Shown piece by piece: positions 34,714-42,437 of a DNA stretch of 64,000 nt. Numbering within the stretch: the stretch's first letter is position 1; every line of letters starts with the position of its first letter. The notes under the pieces were generated by a model that did not search any database, was not told the DNA's origin, and saw only the letters and a program-made list of their open reading frames with translations. This DNA is from Ideonella livida (lineage in GTDB: Bacteria > Pseudomonadota > Gammaproteobacteria > Burkholderiales > Burkholderiaceae_C), in assembly GCF_010499455.1 (NCBI RefSeq), contig NZ_JAAGOH010000021.1, positions 1 through 64,000 on the forward strand, given 5' to 3'. The position numbers and the translations under genes are program-made.

Positions 34714-35750
34714 AGAAGACTGCCGCAAGCGCCTGGACCCGGGCCGCATTCCGCGGGTGGGCCCTGTGGGCCGGCATGACCGCCGGGGCCGCCCTGGCGG
34801 CGGTGCCGGCGCCTGAGGCGCAGGCCCGCGCCGAGCAGCACGCCAAGCGCATTGCCACTGAGCTGGCGAGTGTCTGCCCCATCAAACCGGCGGGAGACCA
34901 AGCGGCGTTCGACGCCTGCCGCGAAGGCATGTTCCGCACCCCGGTGCTGCGTTCGCTGCTGCCGGACTTTGTGCTGTGGGGCCGCCAGAAGGACCCGGCG
35001 CGCACCCTCAAGGACACCAACCTGACCCAGTTCGCGCCCGACGTGATCACCGGCATGTACCTGCCGCTGTTCATGTTCAGCGGGGAGCAGCGGGTGGTCT
35101 GGCACGAGAAGGAGAAGCTGTTCCAGCTGCGGCTGCGCACCGCCTTCCGCAACCGCCTGGCGCCGGGCCAGTTCCCGTACCCGTTCTGGCATGAGGAGGA
35201 CAAGTGGTCCACCTACGAGAACGCGGCCGAGATCATCTTCTGGTGGAGCCCGCAGCGCGACAAGGTGACGGTGGCCCAGTTCACCGCCAAGACCGAGCTG
35301 GCGCCGCTGCAGCCGCACGACAAGGTGGCGCATGCCTTTGATGGCCAGTGGATGTGGACCGACGCACAGGGGCAGGCCCAGCCCAAGGCCACGCTGTTTG
35401 ACGGCGTGCTGCACCGCCAGAACCCGTATGCGCCGCAGGTGGACGCGGCCTACCGCAAGCTGGCCCTGCGCCTGCGCGACGGCCAGTGCAACGAGTGCCA
35501 CGTGCCCAACAACCCCGACAGCTCCAAGCGCCTGGTGCTGCTGCAGACCCCGGCCCACGCCGCCGGCGAGATCGGCCGCCTGCTGAAGTCGGTGCGCGAG
35601 GACCGCATGCCGCGTGACGAGTTCGGCATCGCCCAGCCGCTGGACGCCAAGACCAAGGCGGCGCTGCTGGAGGACGGCGAGGCCTTTGAGAAGGTGCTGC
35701 AGCTGGCCCGCCAGTGGGAAGGCAGCCGGCCGCAGGCCGCCGCCCGCTGA
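34710..35750 (+). CDS. Periplasmic protein with one CxxCH haem motif
   Basis: A 346-residue exported protein with a cleavable signal (about 1-32). A single CNECH motif at residues 260-264 would bind one c-type haem, and further cysteines occur near 50 and 70. The N-terminal two thirds (DFVLWGRQKDPARTLKD, YPFWHEEDKWSTYENAAEII) match no family I can name. It is translationally coupled to an orphan solute-binding protein and shares its FNR box, suggesting a redox protein used under oxygen limitation. Confidence 0.75.
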   Translation: MKKTAASAWTRAAFRGWALWAGMTAGAALAAVPAPEAQARAEQHAKRIATELASVCPIKPAGDQAAFDACREGMFRTPVLRSLLPDFVLWGRQKDPARTLKDTNLTQFAPDVITGMYLPLFMFSGEQRVVWHEKEKLFQLRLRTAFRNRLAPGQFPYPFWHEEDKWSTYENAAEIIFWWSPQRDKVTVAQFTAKTELAPLQPHDKVAHAFDGQWMWTDAQGQAQPKATLFDGVLHRQNPYAPQVDAAYRKLALRLRDGQCNECHVPNNPDSSKRLVLLQTPAHAAGEIGRLLKSVREDRMPRDEFGIAQPLDAKTKAALLEDGEAFEKVLQLARQWEGSRPQAAAR

Positions 35751-35803
35751 CGGACGGTGGCCGCTGTGGGCGGGCGCGGGCCCCGGGAGGGGACCGCGTT
35801 CGC

Positions 35804-36730
35804 TCAGGCCGGGCCCAGGGCCCGGCGCAGCGCCAGCAGGGTGCTGACCTGGGTGGCGATGGGGGCCGGCACCGGCAGGGCGCCGGCCAGCACCTGGCGG
35901 ATGTAGTCCGCGGTGGCGGGGGCACTGGCCTCGCCAGGCAGGCTGGGGAGCTGGGCCAGGGAGCCGGCCTGTGCCGGCACCGAGAGCGTTTCCTCGGCCT
36001 GGCCACGCACAAAGGCCTTGAGCGCCGGCAGGCGCCGGGCGTCGGCCACCGGCTCGCCTTCGGTGCCGCGCAGCAGCAGCGCGTCGGCCCCGGTGAGGGT
36101 GAGGAAGGCCGCCAGCGAGACGGCGTACTCCGGGTGGGTGTGGTTGACCACCCGCAGGCTGCCGGGCAGGGCCGGCAGCAGCTTGGCCAGGGTGTGGCCG
36201 GGGTTGCGCAGGCCCAGCACGGCGCGCAGCTGCAGCAGTGCTGCCAGGCTGGGGTGCAGGCGCTGCAGGGGCATGAACACCGGCTGGCCGTCGGCCCAGC
36301 GGGCCTGTGCCGCTGCAGCCTCGGTCACGGCGGGCAGCCCCAGGGCCTCGAACACCTGGGCCGAGGTCACGCGGGTGGGGTCTTCCTCGAAGCCGTGCAC
36401 CAGTACCGCCACCCCTTCCCGGGCCAGCAGCAGGGCCAGCAGGGGGGTCAGGTTGGGCAGTTTGCGCGAGCCGTTGTAGCTGGGCAGCACCACCGGCGTG
36501 GGCGGTGCCGTCAGCGCCAGGGTGCGGGGCTGCACCGCGTCCATGAAGCCGGCCAGTTCCTCGGGCGTCTCGCCCTTGATGCGCATGGCCAGGGCGAAGC
36601 CGCCCTTTTCCAGATCGCTCAGCTGGCCGTCCAGCAGGCGGGCCATCAGGTCGGCGGCCTGGGCACGGCTCAGGGCGCGTGCCCCGTCCTTGCCGCGGCC
36701 GATTTCTTTGAGGTAGGGGGCGATGCTCAT
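35804..36730 (-). CDS. ybiB: YbiB (TrpD2-family nucleic-acid-binding protein)
   Basis: A 308-residue homologue of anthranilate phosphoribosyltransferase that, in E. coli, binds nucleic acid rather than making tryptophan precursors. It has the N-terminal helical domain (YLKEIGRGKDGARALSRAQA) and the glycosyltransferase-3 domain with SYNGSRKLPNLTPLLALLLA. It is regularly found after nasA in Burkholderiales, as here (109-base spacer), though its link with nitrate is unknown. Start at 36730; the longer frame adds low-complexity residues. Confidence 0.9.
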   Translation of the reverse strand: MSIAPYLKEIGRGKDGARALSRAQAADLMARLLDGQLSDLEKGGFALAMRIKGETPEELAGFMDAVQPRTLALTAPPTPVVLPSYNGSRKLPNLTPLLALLLAREGVAVLVHGFEEDPTRVTSAQVFEALGLPAVTEAAAAQARWADGQPVFMPLQRLHPSLAALLQLRAVLGLRNPGHTLAKLLPALPGSLRVVNHTHPEYAVSLAAFLTLTGADALLLRGTEGEPVADARRLPALKAFVRGQAEETLSVPAQAGSLAQLPSLPGEASAPATADYIRQVLAGALPVPAPIATQVSTLLALRRALGPA

Positions 36731-36838
36731 GGGCGTGGGGGCCCGTCGGGCCCCGGGGCGGTGCGCCCGGGCGGCGGGCGCAGGGTCAGGGGAGCACCGA
36801 TTGTCGGCGTGCGGCGCGGTGGCCACCGCCGCCCGGCC

Positions 36839-39715
36839 TCATGACCGCGTGGCCGTGCTGCTCTTCGCAGGTGTCAGCCCCACCGCCGCCGGCACCCGCT
36901 GCACCAGGCCTCGCAGGGTGGGCAGGCAGGAGCCGCAGTTGGTGCCGCAGCGCAGCGCCGTCTGCAGCTGCGCCAGGCGCTGCGCCGGGTCGCCGGCGCA
37001 CTGGGCCAGCTGGGCGGTGATGCGGTCCTCGCGCACGTCAAAGCAGGTGCAGACCTGCGGGCTGCGCACCGTCGCGCCCTGACCCAGCAGCCGCTGGGCC
37101 TGGGGGGCCAGCAGGCTGCGGCCGGGCAGCGGCAGGGCCTCGTCGGCCTGCAGCAGGGCGCGCAGCCAGGCCTCGCCACTGGCATCGCCGGCCACCCAGA
37201 AGGCTTGCAGGTGCTCGTGGCCGCCGGCGTCGCGGCCCAGGCGCAGCAGGCGTTCGGCGGGCTGGCCGGGGCGCTGCGGGTCGCGGTAGGCCAGCACGTC
37301 GGGCTGGTCCAGGGCCAGGGCCTGGCGCAGGGTGGCCAGCAGGGCCTCGCCCACCGGGCGGTGGGCGCCGGCACGCAGCAGCAGGCCTACGCGGGCGGCG
37401 TCGGGGTCGGTGGCGGCGGCATCGGGCTCCCGGCCGAAGGGCACCAGGCTCATCCAGCCAAAGTCGGGCATGGCCCGCTTGAGCCGCTCGCGCAGGGCCA
37501 GGGCGCGGGTGGCCGGCAGCCAGGCCATGGCGGTCAGGCGCCAGGGCAGGGCGGCGGGCTCCAGGCGCACGGCGCAGTGCTTGAGCTCAGGCTGCTTGCT
37601 GCGGTCGCAGAAGGCCGGCGTGGTCAGGCCGTTGACGCCCAGCAGGGCCTGGCCGTTCTCGGTGGCGCCGCCCAGCACCTCCTGCCCCCAGTGCATGGCG
37701 ATGAAGGCCTGGTCGGGGGCCACCCCCTCCTGGGCGCGGGCGGGCAGCACCAGCTGGCCGCGGCGCGAGACCACCCGCACCAACGCCCCTTCCTCCAGCC
37801 CCAGGCGGCTCAGCGTCTGCGGGTGCAGGTCCACCACCGGCTCGCCTTCATGGCCGAACAGCCGCGCCAGGGTGCCGGTGCGGCTCATGCCGTGCCACTG
37901 GTCACGCAGGCGTCCGGTGAGCAGGCTCACCGGGTAGTCGGCGTCCACGGGCTCGGCCAGGCCCAGGAAGGGCACGTCGGCAAAGCGGGCGCGGCCGTCG
38001 GGGGTGGCGAAGTGGCCGTCCTCGTACAGGCGTTCGGTGCCCTGGTGCTGGCCCTCGCGCAGGGGCCATTGCTGCGGTCCGTTCTGTTCCAGCATGGCGT
38101 AGCTCAGTCCGGTGATGTCGAGGTCCCGGCCTCGGGTGCTTTCACGGTGCTCACGCCATACCGCTTCCGGCGTGGGGTAGTCGAACATCGCCACGCGCTC
38201 GGGGGCGATGTGCCGGGCCAGGCGGCGCGCCAGGTCGGCGGCGATGGCCCAGTCGTGCCGGGCCTGGCCGGCGGCGGGCAGGGCCGGGCGCACCCGGCTG
38301 ATGCGCCGCTCGCTGTTGGTGACGGTGCCGTCCTTCTCTCCCCAGGTGGTCGCGGGCAGCAGCAGGTCGGCGTAGGCCGCGGTGGCGGTGGTGGCAAAGG
38401 CCTCCTGCACGATCACGAACTCGGCGCGCTCCAGCGCGCGGCGCACGGTGGCCTGGTCGGGCAGGCTCTGCGCGGGGTTGGTGCAGGCGATCCACAGGGC
38501 CTTGAGCTGGCCGTCGGCGGCGGCCTGGAACATTTCCACCGCCGTCAGCCCGGGCCGGGCGGGCACCTCGGGCACGCCCCACAGGCGGGCCACCTCGGCG
38601 CGGTGCTCGGGGTTGGCCAGGTCGCGGTGGGCCGACAGCAGGTTGGCCAGGCCGCCCACCTCGCGTCCGCCCATGGCGTTGGGCTGGCCGGTCAGGCTGA
38701 AGGGGCCGGCGCCGGGCAGGCCGATTTGGCCGGTGGCCAGGTGCAGGTTGATGAGCGCGGCGTTCTTGGCCGTGCCTTCGCGGCTCTGGTTCAGGCCCTG
38801 GCAGTACAGGCTGAGCGTGGGCGTGGCGCCGCCGAACCAGCGCGCGGCGGTGAGCAGGTCCTCCTCGCGCAGGCCGGTCAGTTCGGCGGTGCGGCGCGGG
38901 GTGAAGTCGCGCACCCGGTCTTTGAGGGCGTCAAAGCCGCGGGTGTGCTCGGCGATGAAGGCGGCGTTGGCGAAGCCCTCCCACAGCAGCAGGTGCAGCA
39001 GGCCGTGGTACAGCGCGATGTCGCTGCCCGGGCGCAGGGCCAGGTGCAGGCCACCGGCTTCCACCGCGGCGGCGGCGGTCTCGGTGCGGCGCGGGTCGGC
39101 CACGATCCACTTCTGCGCCGGGTTGGCGCGGCGCGCATCTTCCAGCCGGCGGAACAGGATGGGGTGGGCCCAGGCCATGTTGCTGCCGGTGATGAACACG
39201 GTCTGCGCCAGGGCCAGGTCGGTGTAGCTGCACGGCGGGGCGTCGGCGCCCAGCGTGGCCTTGTAGCCCGCCACGGCGCTGGACATGCACAGCCGGGAGT
39301 TGGTGTCGATGTGGTTGCTGCCCAGCAGGCCCTTCACCAGCTTGTTGAAGACGTAGTAGTCCTCGGTGAGCAGTTGGCCCGAGACGTAGACCCCGATGGC
39401 GTCCGGCCCATGCGCCTGGTGGAGGGCCGCCAAGCGCTGCGCCGCCTCGTCCAGCGCGGCGTCCCAGCCCACGGCCACCGGTTCGGCCCCGCGCTGCGGC
39501 CGGCGCAGCGGCTGCAGCAGCCGGGTCTGGCGCGTCACATGCTCGGCCGCGGTCAGGTGCAGGGTGCTGCCCTTGGAGCACAGTCGGCCGAGGTTGGCCG
39601 GGTGGTCCGGGTCGCCCTGCACACCGGTGATGCGGCCGGCTTGGGTCTGGATGAGCACCCCGCAGCCGACGCCGCAGTAGGGACAGGTGGAGCGCGTGGT
39701 GGTGGTCTGGGTCAT
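36839..39715 (-). CDS. nasA: Assimilatory nitrate reductase, catalytic subunit
   Basis: A 958-residue cytoplasmic molybdoenzyme reducing nitrate to nitrite. The N-terminal [4Fe-4S] site is Cys11, 14, 18 and 46. It has the molybdopterin domains (GVYVSGQLLTEDYYVFNKL, SNMAWAHPILFRR) and a C-terminal BFD-like [2Fe-2S] domain (about 895-950) with VCTCFDV and CGTNCGSC. The extra C-terminal cluster is typical of NasA accepting electrons from a separate flavoprotein, which is encoded upstream. Order on this strand: flavoprotein, P-box protein, nasA, ybiB. Confidence 0.96.
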   Translation of the reverse strand: MTQTTTTRSTCPYCGVGCGVLIQTQAGRITGVQGDPDHPANLGRLCSKGSTLHLTAAEHVTRQTRLLQPLRRPQRGAEPVAVGWDAALDEAAQRLAALHQAHGPDAIGVYVSGQLLTEDYYVFNKLVKGLLGSNHIDTNSRLCMSSAVAGYKATLGADAPPCSYTDLALAQTVFITGSNMAWAHPILFRRLEDARRANPAQKWIVADPRRTETAAAAVEAGGLHLALRPGSDIALYHGLLHLLLWEGFANAAFIAEHTRGFDALKDRVRDFTPRRTAELTGLREEDLLTAARWFGGATPTLSLYCQGLNQSREGTAKNAALINLHLATGQIGLPGAGPFSLTGQPNAMGGREVGGLANLLSAHRDLANPEHRAEVARLWGVPEVPARPGLTAVEMFQAAADGQLKALWIACTNPAQSLPDQATVRRALERAEFVIVQEAFATTATAAYADLLLPATTWGEKDGTVTNSERRISRVRPALPAAGQARHDWAIAADLARRLARHIAPERVAMFDYPTPEAVWREHRESTRGRDLDITGLSYAMLEQNGPQQWPLREGQHQGTERLYEDGHFATPDGRARFADVPFLGLAEPVDADYPVSLLTGRLRDQWHGMSRTGTLARLFGHEGEPVVDLHPQTLSRLGLEEGALVRVVSRRGQLVLPARAQEGVAPDQAFIAMHWGQEVLGGATENGQALLGVNGLTTPAFCDRSKQPELKHCAVRLEPAALPWRLTAMAWLPATRALALRERLKRAMPDFGWMSLVPFGREPDAAATDPDAARVGLLLRAGAHRPVGEALLATLRQALALDQPDVLAYRDPQRPGQPAERLLRLGRDAGGHEHLQAFWVAGDASGEAWLRALLQADEALPLPGRSLLAPQAQRLLGQGATVRSPQVCTCFDVREDRITAQLAQCAGDPAQRLAQLQTALRCGTNCGSCLPTLRGLVQRVPAAVGLTPAKSSTATRS

Positions 39716-39755
39716 CGGGTCGGAGGGGTGGCGCGGCCTGCGCGCCGGCGGGCGA

Positions 39756-40583
39756 TCAGGTCGCCAGCCGGGAGTACAGGCCGGTGATGTTGTCCATCAC
39801 CTGCAAGATGTTCTCGCTGGCGACGAAGACGTTCTCGGCATCCTTGCGGGCCGGGGCGGCACCGCGGCCCAGGGCCGCGTCAAAGAACAGCCATTGCTGG
39901 CGGGCCAGGTTGAGCTGTTCCTGGATGGCCGGGCTGGTGTGCTTGGCGCCGCCCAGCTTGTCCAGCCCGGCGACGAATTCGGTGCGGGCGGCGTCGATCT
40001 GCTGGGCGGCTTCGGTGGTGGGCGCCTTCCAGGCCAGGGCCAGGTGGAACTTGGCCATGCGCTGGCTGAGCATGCGCTGGCGACCGGCCAGGTTGACCAG
40101 CTGGCTCAAGGGCTTGGCCGCGTGCTGTTCCAGCTGCTGGGTGCCCTGGTGGGCCAGCTGCAGCACCTGGGCGTCCAGGCTCATCAGGCGGGTGGTGGCG
40201 GCGGCGGTGGGTTGGCTGCCCACCAGCACGCCCTTGTATTCGCTCCAGGCCCCTTCGAGCTGGGTGTAGGTGGTGCGGATCTCGGGCGTGGGGGCAAAGA
40301 CCTTGAGCTCGATGAGCTGACGGTCAAAGGTGGCCATTGACTCCTCGAGCACGCGCTCGGCGCGCTTGGGCTCGATCTGCTGGCCCAGGGCCAGCCAGGC
40401 CTTGGACAGGCGCTGGCTGAGCATGCGCTGGCGGCCGGCCTTGTTGATGGCGTCGTTGAGGTCGGCCACCGCGGCCTGCCCATGGAGTGCGGGCATGGCC
40501 AGCAGCGCCCCGGCGGCCAGCATGTGGCGGCGGCGCAGGGTGGCGGCGGTGGCGGAGGTCAGGAGGTTGGGCAGGCGAGTCAT
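39756..40583 (-). CDS. Periplasmic P-box (PilJ/NarX N-terminal type) protein
   Basis: A 275-residue exported protein with a signal-like N terminus (RRRHMLAAGALLAMPALHGQ, cleavage near 38). Two copies of the P-box motif INxAGRQRMLSQR are at residues 46-60 and 162-177, each starting a helical bundle repeat. The related P-box of NarX binds nitrate, so a soluble periplasmic nitrate or nitrite binding role is inferred. It has no membrane or output domain. It lies between the flavoprotein and nasA on the same strand. Confidence 0.85.
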   Translation of the reverse strand: MTRLPNLLTSATAATLRRRHMLAAGALLAMPALHGQAAVADLNDAINKAGRQRMLSQRLSKAWLALGQQIEPKRAERVLEESMATFDRQLIELKVFAPTPEIRTTYTQLEGAWSEYKGVLVGSQPTAAATTRLMSLDAQVLQLAHQGTQQLEQHAAKPLSQLVNLAGRQRMLSQRMAKFHLALAWKAPTTEAAQQIDAARTEFVAGLDKLGGAKHTSPAIQEQLNLARQQWLFFDAALGRGAAPARKDAENVFVASENILQVMDNITGLYSRLAT

Positions 40584-40669
40584 GGCGTTGTCCTTGTCGG
40601 TGTGGTCAGGCTTGGGATGGGGGGTGCCCCTCTCATCCCAAGTTATGGCCAGTGGACCAGGGTTTGCCC

Positions 40670-40683
40670 TTAATCAGCTTCAA
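40670..40683. promoter_or_regulatory. FNR-like site upstream of the P-box/nasA genes
   Basis: On the minus strand TTGAAGCTGATTAA matches 8 of 10 fixed bases of the FNR consensus. It is in the 130-base gap between the flavoprotein and the P-box gene, with a CTTGGGATG/CATCCCAAG hairpin downstream of it (40615-40645 region). This suggests an internal promoter for the P-box-nasA-ybiB genes. Confidence 0.3.
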
Positions 40684-40713
40684 GTTTTGTGCACAGTGGG
40701 CCTGGCGGCCCCT

Positions 40714-42039
40714 TCAGGCGGGGAGGGCTTGATGTGCGTCAAGCGCGGTGCCGGCGGCCAGGCGGGCCGGGCGGGTTGGCGGCGGGGCGCCGGACGCTTC
40801 CGTGCCAGCCGCCAACACCCCGGCGGGGTCGAACATCAGGGCGTCGCGGCCGGTGGTCACCGGCGTGCCGGCACGGATCAGGCGCAGCAGGTCCGGGCCG
40901 TCCTGGGTGTCGCCGTACAGGCAGGCGCCCACCAGGCGGCCCTCGCGCAGCACCAGCTTGCGGTACACGCCGGCGGCGGGGTCGTCCAGCACGATCTCCT
41001 CGCAGCCTTCGCCGCCCATGAAGTCGCCGGCGGAGAACAGCGCGATGCCGCTGACCTTGAGCTGGGTGCTGGTCTGGCTGCCGGGGTAGCGCGCCACCCC
41101 CAGGCCGGCCAGGTGGTTGGCGCACACCCGGGCCTGCTCGTAGGCCGGGGCCACCAGGCCGTAGGCCGTGCCGCGGTGGCTGGCGCATTCGCCCACCGCA
41201 TAGACCCGCGGATCGGTCACGCTCTGCAGGGTGTCGGTCACCCGCACACCACCGCGGCCGCCGTGGTCGCACTGCAGGCCCATGGCCTGGGCCAGCTCGG
41301 TGCGGGGCCGGATGCCCGCGGCCACCACCACCAGCGACGCCGGCAGCTCGCGGCCGTCTTTCAGGCGCACCGCACGCACCCGTCCCGCGGCGTCGCCCAG
41401 CAGCGCCTCGGTGGGCGCGCCCAGCGCAAAGTGCAGGCCACGCCGGCCCAGCGCCGCCGCCAGCAGGGCGCCGGCCGGCCGGTCCAGCTGCCGCTCCATC
41501 AGCCAGGGGGCCAGGTGCACCACGGTCACCGCCATGCCGCGCCGGGCCAGGCCGCAGGCGGCCTCCAGGCCCAGCAGGCCGCCGCCGATGACCACCGCCT
41601 GGCGGTACGCCTGGGCCGCGGCGATCATGGCCTGGGTGTCGGCCACGTCACGGTAGGCCATCACGCCGGCCAGCTCGCGGCCGGGCAGCGGCGGCATGAA
41701 GGGCAGGGAGCCGGTGGCCAGCACCAGGCGGTCGTAACCGGCGCGCAGGCCGCTGGCGCAGCGCACCTCGCGGTGCTGACGGTCCACCTCCACGACGGTC
41801 TGGTCCAGGTGCAGCGTCACCCCCTGCTCGGCGTACCAGGACGCGGGCCGCAGCGCCACCTCGTCCAGGTCCATCTCGCCGGCCAGCACGGGCGAGAGCT
41901 GGATGCGGTTGTATGCGGGGCGGTCTTCGGCGCCGAACACCGTCACCGACAGGCCGGGCGGGCGCAGCGGCAGCAGCTCTTCAAGCGTGCGCAGGCCGGC
42001 CATGCCGTTGCCGATGATCACGAGGCGGGTGGTTGTCAT
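40714..42039 (-). CDS. FAD/NAD(P)H oxidoreductase, electron donor for nitrate reductase (NasC/NirB N-terminal type)
   Basis: A 441-residue flavoprotein homologous to the N-terminal half of NirB and to Klebsiella NasC. It has the FAD motif VIIGNGMAG at about 6-14, the NAD motif VVIGGGLLGLEAACGLARRG near 150 and a second FAD contact VYAVGECASHRG. It stops before the BFD and sirohaem domains of NirB, so it cannot reduce nitrite itself. It most likely passes NADH electrons to the C-terminal cluster of NasA. First gene of the leftward nitrate reductase unit; long leader with a sigma-54 promoter. Start at 42039. Confidence 0.88.
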   Translation of the reverse strand: MTTTRLVIIGNGMAGLRTLEELLPLRPPGLSVTVFGAEDRPAYNRIQLSPVLAGEMDLDEVALRPASWYAEQGVTLHLDQTVVEVDRQHREVRCASGLRAGYDRLVLATGSLPFMPPLPGRELAGVMAYRDVADTQAMIAAAQAYRQAVVIGGGLLGLEAACGLARRGMAVTVVHLAPWLMERQLDRPAGALLAAALGRRGLHFALGAPTEALLGDAAGRVRAVRLKDGRELPASLVVVAAGIRPRTELAQAMGLQCDHGGRGGVRVTDTLQSVTDPRVYAVGECASHRGTAYGLVAPAYEQARVCANHLAGLGVARYPGSQTSTQLKVSGIALFSAGDFMGGEGCEEIVLDDPAAGVYRKLVLREGRLVGACLYGDTQDGPDLLRLIRAGTPVTTGRDALMFDPAGVLAAGTEASGAPPPTRPARLAAGTALDAHQALPA

Positions 42040-42437
42040 GGTGGGCGGTGGAATGCGGGTCCGGTGCAGGCCGGCAAACGCCATCGCCGCAGCAGGGGCT
42101 CATCGGGGCAGGGGGAGCGGGCCGCCAGCGGCGCGCGCAGCGGGCACGACCGCCGTCCCGCAAGGGGACAGCCGTGCAGGGCGCGACCGTGGGGAGGAAG
42201 GGGGGATGCGGCCTGAGCCGATGAGACGCGGGCGCCGCCGCCGTTGGCGCACCCTGCTGGGGAGATGGCGCCGGGCGGCGCTCGTGCCTCTCGAAGGCAA
42301 GGCCCGTGCCAGCGCCCGCCCCCCGCCAGACGGCCCGTGCATGCCCCGGCCCGGTCCGCCATGCACCCGGAAGCGGCCCGCTGCACGGCCTTGGTGCAGT
42401 CCGGCCCCGCCGGTGGCCGGGCCCACAATGCCCGTGC
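42040..42437. other. Divergent regulatory region of nitrate reductase genes and PP2C-kinase
   Basis: A 398-base spacer without a gene. Leftward it holds a sigma-54 promoter (42296-42311) and a leader of about 246 bases. A short hairpin with an A1/G4 hexaloop (42236-42249 on the minus strand, loop AACGGC) is present in that leader, but I found no second hexaloop and no U-tract terminator, so an ANTAR target here is doubtful. The rightward PP2C-kinase promoter was not identified. Confidence 0.4.
42296..42311 (-). promoter_or_regulatory. Sigma-54 promoter of the nitrate reductase operon
   Basis: On the minus strand TGGCACGGGCCTTGCC matches the TGGCAC-N5-TTGC consensus at every fixed position, with correct -24/-12 spacing. 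The start site would be about 42285, leaving a 246-base leader. It fits NtrC-dependent nitrate assimilation. Confidence 0.72.

Noticed and set aside
36839-39787. Long plus-strand frame antisense to nasA
   Set aside because: No domain, repetitive Gly/Gln/Ala composition, and full overlap with a complete molybdoenzyme gene.
42236-42249. ANTAR element in the nitrate reductase leader
   Set aside because: One 4-base-pair stem has an A1/G4 loop, but there is no second hexaloop and no intrinsic terminator, and GC-rich DNA gives such stems by chance.
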